Assembly: GCF_027579695.1 (NCBI RefSeq)
Contig: NC_083577.1
Location: forward strand, 40,305,198 to 40,369,197
Length of the DNA: 64,000 nucleotides
Reading direction: 5' to 3'
Source of the DNA: Neoarius graeffei
Taxonomy: Eukaryota > Chordata > Actinopteri > Siluriformes > Ariidae
Numbering within the stretch: the stretch's first letter is position 1; the number at the start of each line of letters is the position of its first letter. The notes below the pieces were generated by a model. The model saw nothing but the letters and a program-made list of their open reading frames with translations. It was not told the origin of the DNA and made no database searches. Position numbers and translations under genes: made by a program. Positions 1 to 10,924 of the stretch are shown here, in pieces.

Positions 1-1515
1 CTACCGACACCAACGCCACGGGGACCTCCTCGTTCCAGAGAAGTAGCGCCTGAACAGCCCCTCGAGTGCCTCCAAATGCGCGAGAATTGCATGCATTATG
101 GGGGGTGAGAGCACAGCAGAATCGCCCAGCTCATCAACTGATGGAAACATGGAAAACGTTTCCTGTCCAATGCGCTCCCTCCATCATTTGATTTTTTTTG
201 ATAAAGCCTTCCATTTTGTCATAGAGGTGAATTGCAACTGTATTGCGGCCTTGCATCGAGCTGTTCAGTTTGTTCAATTCAGCAAAAATGTCAACCAGGT
301 AGGCAAGCGTGGTGAGCCAAACGTTGTCATTGAAAAGTGCAGCCAGGTCTGTTCGCTTTTGCATAAGTAAAAACTCCCGAATGGATTTGCGCAATTCCAA
401 CACACGTGACAACACTGTTCCACGTGAAAGCCATCTCACTTCGGAATGGTACAGTATAGGAGCGCAGTGTGTTGTTCTCCCTCAGCAGCGCAGAGGTTTG
501 AGAAGAGGCGCGTTTGCAAAGCGCTCTTCTTCACTAAGTTGACCACTTTCACCACAGCATCCACGACTTCTGCCAACTCCGCGCTCATGTCTTTGGCAAC
601 AAGTGACTCCCTATGTAACATACAGTGGGTCCAGATTACTTGCGGAGATACATCTCGAACCAGCGCGATAAGTCCGCTTTTTAAACCGGCCATGGCTCTT
701 GCACCGTCCATACACAGCGCAATACATTTTGACCATGGGATGTCATTTTCTCTGAAGAAATTGTCGATTACTTTGAAAATTTCGGAACTGGTTGTGCGTT
801 GAGGAAGGCACTTGCAAAACAAAAATTCCTCTTTCATTTCCTGATTATCTACAAAGCGTACAAACGCCAGGAGCTGGGCGTCATTGGCCACATCTGTAGA
901 TTCATCCAACTGCAGTGCAAATGCATCTGCCATCCTGAGTTTCTCAAGCAGTTGTGCCCTTACATCTGTTGCCATATCATCTATCCGACGAGCTATGGTT
1001 GTATCAGAGATGGGGATAGTTTTCAGTTTATTTATGTCAATATCGCTGCCATCCATTGTTTGACACATGTCGGTTACTACAGGCATTATTAAGTCCTCTC
1101 CAGCTGTGTATGGCTGTTTCTTCTGGGCAATCCTCAGGGCCATTTGATAAGAGCATTTCAAAGCTAGCTCACCAACTTTGGCTGATTTTCTTATCAGTGT
1201 CTGTTGACCTCAGAGGGATTTAAGATTAGCTTGGAAGTATTCAATGGGTTTGTCTTTTAAGTGGCTGTATGTTGTCTCCAAATGACGCTGCAGCTTCGAT
1301 GGCTTCATAGATTGGTTTGAAAGAACAGCGGAGCAAATGACACACATTGGAAATTCAATGCCATCTCTCTCCTTGAAGGTAAAGCCAAACTTCATATAAT
1401 TATCTGAGTATTTTCGGGTCTTTTCTTGTTTGCGCTTACCCTTAGCTCTGACATCAGCAACAACTTCTTCGCCACTTTCAGTCGCGTTTTCGTTCTTTTC
1501 AGAGGTGGATGGCAT
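1..1515 (-). pseudogene. hAT transposase pseudogene with BED-like finger
   Basis: Minus-strand coding remains run from 1515 to the window edge. The first part (1210-1515) starts MPSTSEKNE and carries a BED-like zinc finger (CVIC, then two histidines before LKDKP). It ends at a TGA at 1210-1212, and the same frame continues as GQQTLIRKSAKVGELA, so the stop interrupts one reading frame. The catalytic part follows (436-1161: DESTDVA, DGARAMAG, THCMLHRE). About five extra bases near 443 shift the frame before RWLSRGTVLSRV. A second shift lies near 145, after which VDELGD continues to the edge. Family resemblance is to vertebrate ZBED5/FAM200/SCAND3-type hAT proteins. Several independent breaks argue against a domesticated host gene. 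Confidence 0.85.
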
Positions 1516-1732
1516 TGCTACTGTGCTTGCTGATTTGTTTGGTCGAATTACAAAACGATCTATTTTTCAGTAAGAACAAATATGTGGGTTTAACCCGGTT
1601 ACAGTGGGTAGGCTAAGTTAGCTAACGGAGGCCAGGGGACAGGGCAGGAATATTTTTGTTGATATGAGTGATCCGGTGCGATTTCACGACCCCCCTGTAG
1701 TACCTCCGCGACCCCCCTGTTGAAGACCTCTG
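1..1732 (-). mobile_element. hAT transposon (ZBED/SCAND3/FAM200-like), cut by window edge
   Basis: The element reads on the minus strand. Its 5' end is at 1732, where the minus strand starts CAGAGGTCTTCAACAGGGGG, a typical hAT terminal inverted repeat. The next eight bases (1733-1740, ctctaggt) are the likely target duplication, but the partner lies outside the window. Inside is a broken transposase gene (1-1515). The other end is not in the window. Confidence 0.8.
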
Positions 1733-2240
1733 CTCTAGGTTACTTGAATGTTTAAAACAAATAATTCTGAGAATGAATTTCTCGTTTCCAAGTTTAAAGC
1801 TTTGTTGATTGTGATGTTTGTTTAGTTTTTCTGTGTAAGTTGGTGTGAATTTATGGTTTGTTTGTGTGTTTTGAGTTTTTAAAAAAAGCATTTGTCTGTC
1901 CTGTTACATGAGACAGGATGATTTTGCATTTACTTTTGTTATGTTAGAAATATGTTTCACATGGTAACATATCAATTCTTTGTTTAAAAATTGATACCAA
2001 CTAAATGATAGATACCTGTAGTCATGCTTAGGAAACTGTACTTCATCATTTAAATAACAAATCTGATAGGGTTTAGTTAGCAGCATGATGAAAAGTTGAA
2101 GGACTGAATTGCCACAACATTTTTCTATTGAAATGTATACTTAAGTAGCCTCATTTCTAAAAGTAAAGATTTGAATTGCTATAAGATATCAAAATGTATA
2201 ACATTTAATGTTAAAGAGTATTGAATTAAATGTTTTGAAC
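1733..2240. other. AT-rich DNA without recognisable gene
   Basis: About 500 bases of AT-rich sequence between the hAT end and the LINE remnant. No long ORF with family resemblance, no tRNA-like boxes and no clear repeat ends were seen. Confidence 0.5.
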
Positions 2241-2545
2241 CTATATTTTGTGTTTTGAATTATGTCTCATTATCATTATCATTTCCCTCTTGGCACGAGA
2301 TCGGCCTAGGGGCGCGGCTGCTTGGAGCAGGAGAACCTCATCTCCAACATCCATCCGCTCAAAGTCTTGTTTGTTCATCATAGTTTTTAGGGCCTGTTTG
2401 TCGACCCCAAGCAGTTCCTCAACCTTCTTCCAGTTCCTTCTCTTGTCGAACAAGACAACTTTCTGGATGGCGTCGTTAGCCATTCTGCACGTGTGCTATA
2501 TACTTCAGATACTGAATGTGGCAAAAATCATCAATAGGTCACGAT
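2241..2545 (-). pseudogene. 3' part of a LINE ORF, detached by the gypsy insertion
   Basis: The minus-strand peptide from 2483 begins MANDAIQKVVLFDKRRNW. Upstream of it the same strand reads PIDDFCHIQYLKYIAHV in another frame, with a two-base loss at the junction. When the gypsy element and one copy of its tgggt duplication are removed, this segment joins directly to the LINE reverse transcriptase at 8171-9378. It is therefore the C-terminal end of that retroelement ORF. It carries stops in more than one place and is not functional. Confidence 0.7.
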
Positions 2546-2550
2546 TGGGT

Positions 2551-3201
2551 TGTTAGGTTGAGCTGGGGATTGAACCTGGGTCGCTGGTGTAGAAACCCAG
2601 CAAACACCCACTATGCTAAGCGGAGGAATGACTCAAGTGCAGAGGAGTGAGATCAAAACTACAGTTCAATAATGTTTATTGCCCAAGCTCAGAAGTCCAG
2701 AAAAATCCACAGCTTGTGAAAAAACAAAATCCACCAAGGTAAATCCAAACAAACAGGAGATACAAGAAAAAAAACATCCCAAAGTTCCAAGAGTTCAAAA
2801 ATCCAAAACCAAGGAAGAGAAAGCAAAAATCCAAACGCTCAGAAGATACAAAAGGCAAAGTTCCAAGTAACAAAAAATAGTCAAAATGTCCCAAAAGAGC
2901 AACATACCAAAAACAAAGACAAAGGGCTAAGGCACGCAGTACAAAAGTGACTCACCATAAAACAACACAAAGACTCAGTGACAAGAAAGACAAAATGGGG
3001 TAGTATAAATACCCAAAGTAATAGAACACATGACCAGGTCATAATTGGCAATTAAGACTAGGTGGGGCACAAGGCACATGAAAAACAAAGAAGCACATGG
3101 CTGTCAACACAAAAACACAAACCCCCAGCTGTCAAAACAAACATGACATGACAAGATATAATAGCGGCCTCTAGAGGCCAACATAGTCCCAAAGCCTAAC
3201 A
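2551..3201 (-). repeat. 3' LTR of the gypsy element
   Basis: The LTR starts tgttaggttg and ends aaagcctaaca on the plus strand. It matches 7513-8165 almost base for base. The end of the pol reading frame (to 3104) runs into it. Plus-strand peptides across it are shadows. Confidence 0.93.
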
Positions 3202-6200
3202 GGACCCCCCCCAAGGAGAGTCTCCTGATGTTCCCAGGGCGATCAGGATGGGCCATATGGAAGTCCCGACAAAGTTCTTTGTCTAAAATGTCCTGAGCGG
3301 GGACCCAACAGCGCTCCTCAGGCCCATAGCCCTCCCAGTCAACTAGGTACTGGAGACCGCCACGGACCCGGCGGGAGTCCAGCAGGCGGTGCATGGTGAA
3401 CACAGTCTGTCCACGGAGGATGCGGGGAGGCGGGGGAGTCCTAGGGGCAGGGGCATAAGGGGACAACAGTACTGGCCGCAACAGGGACACGTGGAATGTG
3501 GGATTGATTTTCAGCGACCGGGGCAACTGGAGCCGGTAGGCAACAGGGTTCACTCTGCGCACTACCTTGAAGGGACCAATATAATGAGGGGAAAGTTTGC
3601 GGTTCTCCACCCATAGAGGAAGGTCTTTGGCGGACAACCAAACCCACTGTCCAGGGCGAAAACTGTGGGCAGGCCGTCTATGGCGGTTGGCCTGAGTATG
3701 GTTGGCCCTGGAAGTACGGATGAGAGTCCTCTGGACCTTGTTCCAGGTCTTACGACACCATCTCAGAAAATGATTGACCGAGGGCACCCCAGCGTCCTCC
3801 TCCTGTTCAGGAAACAAAGGTGGTTGGAACCCGAATTGGCATTGGAATGGAGACAACCTGGTGGCCGATGACTGAAGGGTGTTATGGGCGTACTCTGCCC
3901 ATGGCAACCAGGTGCTCCACGACGTCGGGTTGTCCATCGCCAGGCCTCGCAGGGTGGTTTCCAGGTCCTGGTTGAGCCTTTCAGTCTGGCCATTAGACTG
4001 GGGATGGAACCCAGAGGAGAGGCTGGCAGTGGCCCCGATCAGCTTGTAGAACGCCCGCCACACTCAGGAGGAGAACTGGGGCCCTCGGTTGGAGACGATG
4101 TCCTGTGGGAGTCCGAAGACTCGAAAGACATGGGTGAACATTAGTTTGGCAGTCTCGAGGGCAGAAGGGAGCTTGCATAGAGGTATGAAACGACAGGCCT
4201 TTGAGAACCTGTCGAGTATAATTAGAATGACAGCATTACCTTGTGAATCTGGAAGGCCCGTGATGAAGTCGACCGCCACATGAGACCAGGGACGCTGAGG
4301 AATGGGCAGAGGATGCAGGAGGCCCTGGGGATGCTGCTGTGGATCCTTGCTTCTGGTGCACACTTCACAGGACAGGATGAATGACCTCACTTCTTTCTCC
4401 ATGCCTGGCCACCAGAAGTGTCTCTTCAAGAAATCCAGGGTCCTCCAAGCTCCCGGGTGAGCAGTGAGAGGGGACGAATGACCCCACTGGAGAACCTTGG
4501 CCCGGGCTTGACGTGGAATGTACAAGAGACCAGGTGGCCCCGTCCCAGGACTGGGGTCCTGGCGTTGAGCTAGTCGGACAGCCTCCTCAACACCCCAGCG
4601 GACAGGGGCCACAATTCGGGACACAGGGATAATAGGCCCAACTTCACTCTCCCTGTTAGTGGAAGAGAACTGTCTGGAAAGAGCGTCAGGTTTAGTGTTC
4701 TTCGAGCCGGGGCGGTACGACAGGGTGAAATCGAACCGACTGAAGAACAAGGCCCACCTAGCCTGTCGAGGATTAAGTCTCTTGGCTTGCTGGAGGTACT
4801 CCAGGTTTTTGTGGTCTGTCCAAACCAGGAATGGATGTTGAGCTCCCTCCAGCCAGTGCCTCCACTCCTCAAGGGCCAGTTTGACAGCAAGCAGTTCTCG
4901 ATCACCCACATCATAACGGGACTCCGCAGGACTCAGACGGTGGGAGAAGTATGCACAGGGGTGCAACCTTCCATCCGAGCGTTGAGAGAGGACAGCACCG
5001 ACGCCGCTGTCCGAATCGTCCACCTCGACAATGAAGGGTTGCAGTGTGTCAGGGAGGACCAGAATGGGTGCAGTACAGAAACGGTGCTTGAGGTCCTTGA
5101 AAGCCCTCTCTGCCTGAGGAGACCAGACAAAAGACCCACCTGTCCTTTTGGTGAGGTCAGATATGGGCGCTGCTACCGAACTGAAGTTTCTGACAAACTT
5201 GCGGTAGAAGTTAGCAAATCCTAAAAACCGCTGAACTTCTTTCACGGACTTGGGAGTGGGCCAGTCCCGGACGGCCAGGGTCTTGGCTGGATCCATCTGA
5301 AGTTGTCCCGTCCGTACAATAAAACCCAGAAAGGAGACCTCCGGGACATGAAATTCACATTTCTGGGCTTTCACAAACAGGTTGTTTTTTAGCAGCCTCT
5401 GAAGAACCTGACGGACATGGTGGCGGTGCTCATGCAAGGTCTTGGAGAATATTAAAATGTCATCGAAGTAAACAAAAGCATATTTGTTGATCATCTCCCT
5501 CAGGACGTCATTGATAAGGGCCTGAAAGACTGCTGGTGCATTGGTAAGTCCAAAGGGCATCACTTGGTACTCATAATGTCCCGATGGGGTGTTAAAGGCA
5601 GTCTTCCATTCATCTCCCTGTCAGATACGGAAGAGGTGGTATGCATTTCGTAAATCCAACTTAGTGAAGACTGTAGCACCTTGGAGCAGGTCGAATGTGG
5701 TGGACATCAGCGGAAGGGGATAGCGGTTGCGCACTGTGATCTTATTCAGGCCCCTGTAGTCAATACACGGTCGCAGTCCCCCATCCTTCTTGCCAACAAA
5801 GAAGAAGCCTGCACCAGCAGGTGAGGTGGAGGGGTGGATGAATCCCGAGGCCAGGGCATCCTTGATGTACTCATCCATGGCCTTGCGTTCTGGCTGAGAA
5901 AGGGAAAACAGCCTGCCCCGAGGAGGGGTAGCACCGGGGAGCAAGTCTATGGCACAGTCATAGGCACAGTGAGGAGGAAGAGTGGCGGCCCTACTCTTGC
6001 TAAAAACTTCCCTCAAATCCCAGTACTCTGTGGGAACTTGAGATAACTCGGTGAGGTCAGGGGGCTTGGCTGGAGACACAGGAGAACTAGAGAGCAGACA
6101 AGAGGCATGGCATGTAGGGCCCCATTCCACAACCTGGTTTGTTGCCCAGTCTATGCAAGGGTTGTGGCGGGTGAGCCAAGGAAAGCCTAGAATCACTGGG

Positions 6201-6331
6201 AACTCTGGTGAATGAATCAGGTGCAGGGATATTTCTTCTCTGTGACCTTGAGACTGGAGAAAAACTGGAGAAGTTACTTGGGTGACTCTACCATCACCTA
6301 AAGCTTGGCCATCTAGAGCAGACGCAGACAA
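3104..6331 (-). pseudogene. gypsy pol (protease end, RT, RNase H, integrase, chromodomain), broken
   Basis: The minus-strand frame is one long pol interrupted by TGA codons at 5621-5623 and 4064-4066; all three pieces are in the same frame. Piece 1 (5621-6331) holds the protease tail (PVILGFPWL) and the RT start ([27 protein letters not shown]). Piece 2 (4064-5563) holds RT ([23 protein letters not shown]), RNase H ([10 protein letters not shown]) and the integrase zinc and core regions ([30 protein letters not shown]). Piece 3 (3104-4063) holds the integrase end (FHPQSNGQTERLNQ) and a chromodomain (YLVDWEGYGPEERCWVP). The chromodomain places it among chromoviruses. The copy cannot make a full polyprotein. 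Confidence 0.92.
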
Positions 6332-6338
6332 CGGAGCT

Positions 6339-7454
6339 TCAAGGGGTACAGTAGGGACATTGATTCTTCGGGCAAAGTGAAAAATTTCCAGCAGCCCCGA
6401 AGTCTAACAATGCTTGGCAAGAGTGGACGGACTCACCCCAGGAGATGAAGACAGGGATATAGACTCCTTGGCCAGGAAGTTCGGGAGAGAGGGTAGTCCC
6501 CATCACAATCCTCCCTCGGCTGGACGGGATGGTTCTTTTCCCCAAGAGCTCGGGACATGACGCTCGGAAATGGCCAGGCTTGCCACAGTAGATGCAGCAC
6601 TTGTCCCTCCTCCTGCGCTCCCTCTCAGATGCGGAGAGACGAGTACGGCCAACTTGAATGGGCTCCGGACAAACACTGGATGAGGTGGATGGACTCCAGG
6701 TTGAAGCAGTGAGGTAAGGGAAGCTCAGGTCTTGGCTACGCTCTCTAATCCTGTTATCAAGGCGAATGGCATGTGAGATCAGAGTTTCAAGGTCACTTGG
6801 GCAACCTATCGAGGCCAGACCGTCTTTGATGGAGTCCGACAGACCATGGTGGAAAGCTGTAGCCAGGGCAGTCTCATTCCATCCACTGACTGCTGCGAGC
6901 GTCCGGAACGAGATGGCGTAGTCTGCGACACTTCCTCCCTGCTGGGTGGACATGAGTTTCCTGGCTGCATCCTTGCTGATGTCCGACTGATCGAAAACAT
7001 GAAGCATCTCCTCCGTAAACATCTTGAAATCGGAACACTCGGGTCCCTGTCTCTGCCAGATGGCTGTTGCCCAAGCTTGTGCCTTATCAGCTAACAATGT
7101 TATTACATATGCAATCTTGCTACGGTCAGTAGTGTAGGTGGTAGGCTGGAGCTCGAAGGTGAGTTGACACTGGGTAAGGAACTCCCGGCACTCACCGTGC
7201 TTGCCGTCATACCTCTGTGGTGCAGGAAGGTGGGGTTCATGAGGTGAAGGAGGGAGTGTGGCAGGAGGCACTGGAGCAGATGGTGGAGCAGGAGCAGAGG
7301 GAGGATCAGGAGATGAGGACAGAGGAGTCAGCCGTGCAAGGGCCTTCCCAATTTGCTGAAGCAGTGCATCATGGCGAGCAAGGGTCTCTTGTTGGCTTAC
7401 TAGTGCTTGTCCATGAGTGTCGATGGTAGCCCCAAAGCTTGTTAAAGCGGCCAT
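6339..7454 (-). pseudogene. gypsy gag with CCHC knuckle, fused toward protease, frameshifted
   Basis: This 371-codon ORF starts MAALTSFGATIDTHG. It has a proline-rich stretch (PPSAPAPPSAPVPPATLPP), a gag capsid-like middle, and a CCHC knuckle (CCIYCGKPGHFRASC). It runs on into the protease active-site region, which reads [10 protein letters not shown] here; the usual DSG/DTG triplet is DFG, so the protease would be dead even without the other breaks. The frame is lost just after this motif (near 6375), and pol continues in another frame from 6331. Gag and pol therefore appear to have been one continuous frame. Confidence 0.9.
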
Positions 7455-7512
7455 TATCCTCTGAAAGACAGCTGAAGAAGCCTCTGCTGAGTCAGTAATG
7501 ACTGAGTCTTTC

Positions 7513-8165
7513 TGTTAGGTTGAGCTTGGGATTGAACCCGGGTCGCTGTTGTAGAAACCCAGCAAACACCCACTAGGCTGAGCGGAGGAATGACTCAAGT
7601 GCTGAGGAGTGAGATCAAAACTACAGTTCAATAAAGTTTATTGCCCAAGCTCAGAAGTCCAGAAAAATCCACAGCTTGTGAAAAAACAAAATCCACCAAG
7701 GTAAATCCAAACAAACAGGAGATACAAGAAAAAAAAAACATCCCAAAGTTCCAAGACTTCAAACATCCAAAACCAAGGAAGAGAAAGCAAAAATCCAAAT
7801 GCTCAGAAGATACAAAAGGCAAAGTTCCAAGTAACAAAAAATAGTCAAAATGTCCCAAAAGAGCAACATACCAAAAACAAAGACAAAGGGCTAAGGCACG
7901 CAGTACAAAAGTGACTCACCATAAAACAACACAAAGACTCAGTGACAAGAAAGACAAAATGGGGTAGTATAAATACCCAAAGTAATAGAACACATGACCA
8001 GGTCATAATTGGCAATTAAGACTAGGTGGGGCACAAGGCACATGAAAAACAAAGAAGCACATGGCTGTCAACACAAAAACACAAACCCCCAGCTGTCAAA
8101 ACAAACATGACATGACAAGATATAATAGCGGCCTCTAGAGGTCAAGATAGTCCCAAAGCCTAACA
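7513..8165 (-). repeat. 5' LTR of the gypsy element
   Basis: The LTR starts tgttaggttg and ends aaagcctaaca on the plus strand, 653 bp. The base run just inside it (minus strand GAAAGACTCAGTCATTACTG) is where the primer-binding site should be; it does not start with the usual TGG, and the primer tRNA was not identified. Confidence 0.93.
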
Positions 8166-8170
8166 TGGGT

Positions 8171-9378
8171 AATTTGATGGAGCTTCGTATTGGAGATCTT
8201 GAAGGCCCAATCCAAGTTCCCGTCAACTAGGGATGCAGGGTCAATTCCCTTCTTACATTGGCCTTTGGGTGGTGTGTTTTTCCTTGCATAGCCCCCAGTG
8301 ATCATTTTTTGAAGGAACCCATTCCAGACAGCATTCAGTTTCTGGAGTTTAGCACCTGATAGTTCGCACATCTGCACGCTGTACAATAGGCAGGACCGCA
8401 CACAAGTAGTCAAGATCTTCATGCGAGTGTTGAGGTGGATTTCGTGGTCAGTCAGCATGTGCTTCAGCTCAATCCATTTTTCAAATGCCGATGCAGTCCT
8501 GTGATGCAAAAACGTCAGTGACTTCCCAGTGTTGGTAATGAGATGGCCAAGATAGCGGAACTGCCTCACATTCTTTATTTCTACATTGTTTACCATCAGT
8601 AGGCTTGTTCTAGATTGTATGCTTTTGTCAACATTAAAAGCCATTGTCTCTGTCTTCTTATATGACATCTGTAGACCAAATCTCGAGAAAGTGTTGTCAT
8701 ATATCTCTAAGATCTTTTTTAGCTTGTCCAGGTTCTCAGAGAACATTGCAATATCGTCAGCATACATGAGTTCTAATATTCTGGTCACACCATATGACGT
8801 CTTAGTGCGAAGTTCTCGGGGAGACACTTCATTCGGCATAACAAACTCGATCCGTGCTCCAGCCTCTGGGAATTGGCTTTTGATCTCATGGTATGCACAT
8901 CTCATGACAAAGTCCATATACACATTGAATATGCTTGGACTTTCAAGAGCACCTTGGCGACACCCGATATAAGTGTTGAAATAGTGGTTGGCGCCTTTTA
9001 TGCAGGCCATTGTGTCAGTGTACAGAGCTTTAAGAATGGAGATCAGTTTAGGGCACCGAAGACGGATCTCCAGGACACGAAAGAGTGCATCACATGGTAC
9101 CCAGTCATACGCCGCCTTAAGGTCGATAAAGCAAACAAAGGGTTACGTTCTTTCTCTAGTATATGTCATACAATGCGGATTGCATCACAGGTGGGTCGAT
9201 TGCTTTTGAATCCGAACTGCGTAGGCAGTAGGATGTGTTCATAAACTGGCCTTACTCTTTGGACAACAACCATGGATAATAGCTTTGACAGTGTTGTGAT
9301 TATAGAAAGACCCCGGTAGTTTTCCGCTAGGGATCTCGTCTGTCCTGTTATGTGAGTGACATTAGGGTAAAAATACAT
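8171..9378 (-). pseudogene. Non-LTR retrotransposon (LINE) reverse transcriptase remnant
   Basis: The minus strand encodes a non-LTR reverse transcriptase in several frames. From 9378 to 9166 it reads ENYRGLSIITTLSKLL and EHILLPTQFGFKSNR. From 9010 it reads GCRQGALESPSIFNV and the catalytic box MYADD (YADD at about 8753-8764), then the thumb region (FRYLGHLITN) and LNAVWNGFLQKMI. The RT order and the YADD box are typical of LINEs; the clade was not determined. It is 5' truncated, frameshifted near 9010-9166, and cut at 8170 by the gypsy element, beyond which it resumes at 2545. Confidence 0.85.
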
Positions 9379-9539
9379 AGCATTTTAACAGGAACCACTA
9401 CAAAGACTATCTTTTATTTATTATTTTTGTTAAATTTATAGTTCAGGTCACTGTGGAAAACAATTTTTATGTTCAAAATATGATGTTTATTTTTTCAGCA
9501 GTATGTCCTCATGAAAGGCTTAAGAGCAAGTAGAGAGCC

Positions 9540-9576
<37 letters not shown>

Positions 9577-10012
9577 AGGCACACCTTCTAATTCGGTGTT
9601 TTTTTTCTTTATATTTATTAATTAAAAGACATTTCATGTCTTAAAGTAATAATGGACTGTCATTTCTCTTTACTTAGTTGAACAGTTCTTGATATAATAT
9701 GGATTACTCCAGTTGTGGAATAGGGCTATTTACTGTATTTTTAGCACTTAGCCATGACAACAAAACAAAAAGAACAAAAAGAAAAAAAATCACCTTGCTG
9801 TTCAAAGCAATGTTTCTATTCAAGCCAAGTCTTTTCCTGTAGTTCACACCTTTATGTACTGGTTTGTTTGAAAACTGGTTTCTTTGTGCCTTTAATTGCT
9901 TTTGTTGGTCGTCGGCCTCTCCTGGTGTGACTGGTATCTAGATGTTATGCACTGTGTTTTTTTAAGGTTCTTTTACACTGTTTGTTTCACCAGTAGTTTA
10001 CCAGTTATTGCT
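9379..10012 (+). other. Mx upstream region
   Basis: AT-rich DNA between the LINE and the Mx start codon. It contains a (GATA)n microsatellite (9542-9576). A likely 3' splice site (tttgtttcaccag, ending near 10001) lies just before the start codon, suggesting an upstream non-coding exon that was not identified. No convincing interferon-response element was seen. Confidence 0.4.
9542..9576. repeat. (GATA)n microsatellite
   Basis: About eight to nine uninterrupted GATA units. Confidence 0.95.
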
Positions 10013-10889
10013 ATGTCACGGAAGGCCTCCAAAAAGGTAGAAGTTGAAGGAATGAGTAACAGCCTAAACCACCACTATGAGGACAGGGTGCGTCCCTACA
10101 TCGATCTTGTGGACAAGCTAAGGTCTCTGGGAGTAGAGAAGGACCTGAACTTGCCAGCCATTGCTGTTATAGGTGATCAGAGTTCAGGAAAGAGCTCTGT
10201 GTTGGAGGCTCTTTCAGGGGTGGCCTTGCCGAGAGGCACAGGTGAGACAAAAAAAAAAAAATCTTTCTCTCTCTCATTAATCAGACACAAAGATTGTTCA
10301 AGTATTCATGCTAAATAACTCCAATTTCATTTATAGGTATTGTGACCCGCTGCCCTTTGGTATTGAAACTAACCAGAGTTGAAAAGGGTGTCATATGGTC
10401 TGGAACTCTAATATACAAAGGCCAAAAAAAGATCCTCCACAAGCCATCAGATGTGGGGAATGCTATTTCACATGGTCTGTATTTCACTTTTTTAAGTAAC
10501 ACCTTGAATGAGAAGGTTTGCACACTTGCACAGAACAATATAAAAAGGTGTGCTGTTCTCTATAGCTCAGAATGTCTTGGCGGGAGAGGGGAAGGGAATC
10601 AGCCAGCAGATGATCTCTCTAGAGATCAAATCCAGTGAAGTTCCTGATCTCACCCTTATTGACCTGCCAGGCATTGCCAGGGTCGCAACAGGTGACCAGC
10701 CATTTGACATTGAGAAGCAGGTGAGACAAAATTGAGAAAAGTGAATTATATTCTTTGTTTTAATCCAGTTTTTCTTGTAATTTAGTTTTTCTGATTGATG
10801 CAATTTTTACATTTTTATTTTAACAGAAAGGAAGTACTTCTTCATTGCTCTAGTTTCGTATTTTGTTGTCATATCTTTGCTCTGATACT

Positions 10890-10924
<35 letters not shown>

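Larger units (their letters stand above)
2551..8165 (-). mobile_element. Ty3/gypsy LTR retrotransposon (chromovirus type)
   Basis: A structurally complete 5.6-kb element lies on the minus strand, flanked by the 5-bp target duplication tgggt (2546-2550 and 8166-8170). The LTRs are 2551-3201 (3') and 7513-8165 (5'); both run TG...CA. A G-rich polypurine tract abuts the 3' LTR (3202-3216). The order is gag with a CCHC knuckle, protease, reverse transcriptase, RNase H, integrase and a C-terminal chromodomain. The coding region is broken by a frameshift and two in-frame stops, so this copy is inactive. It sits inside a LINE read in the same direction. By eye the LTRs differ by about a dozen substitutions and one short A-run indel. 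Confidence 0.95.

Noticed and set aside
2676..7858. Paired ORFs MGHFDYFLLLGTLPFV and MPKLRSPEKSTACEK at two places
   Set aside because: Both lie in the two gypsy LTRs and mirror each other because the LTRs are identical repeats, not genes.
9663..9672. TTTCTCTTTA as an interferon-response element for Mx
   Set aside because: Only a degenerate match to GAAANNGAAA in reverse, and the true promoter probably lies before an unidentified non-coding exon.
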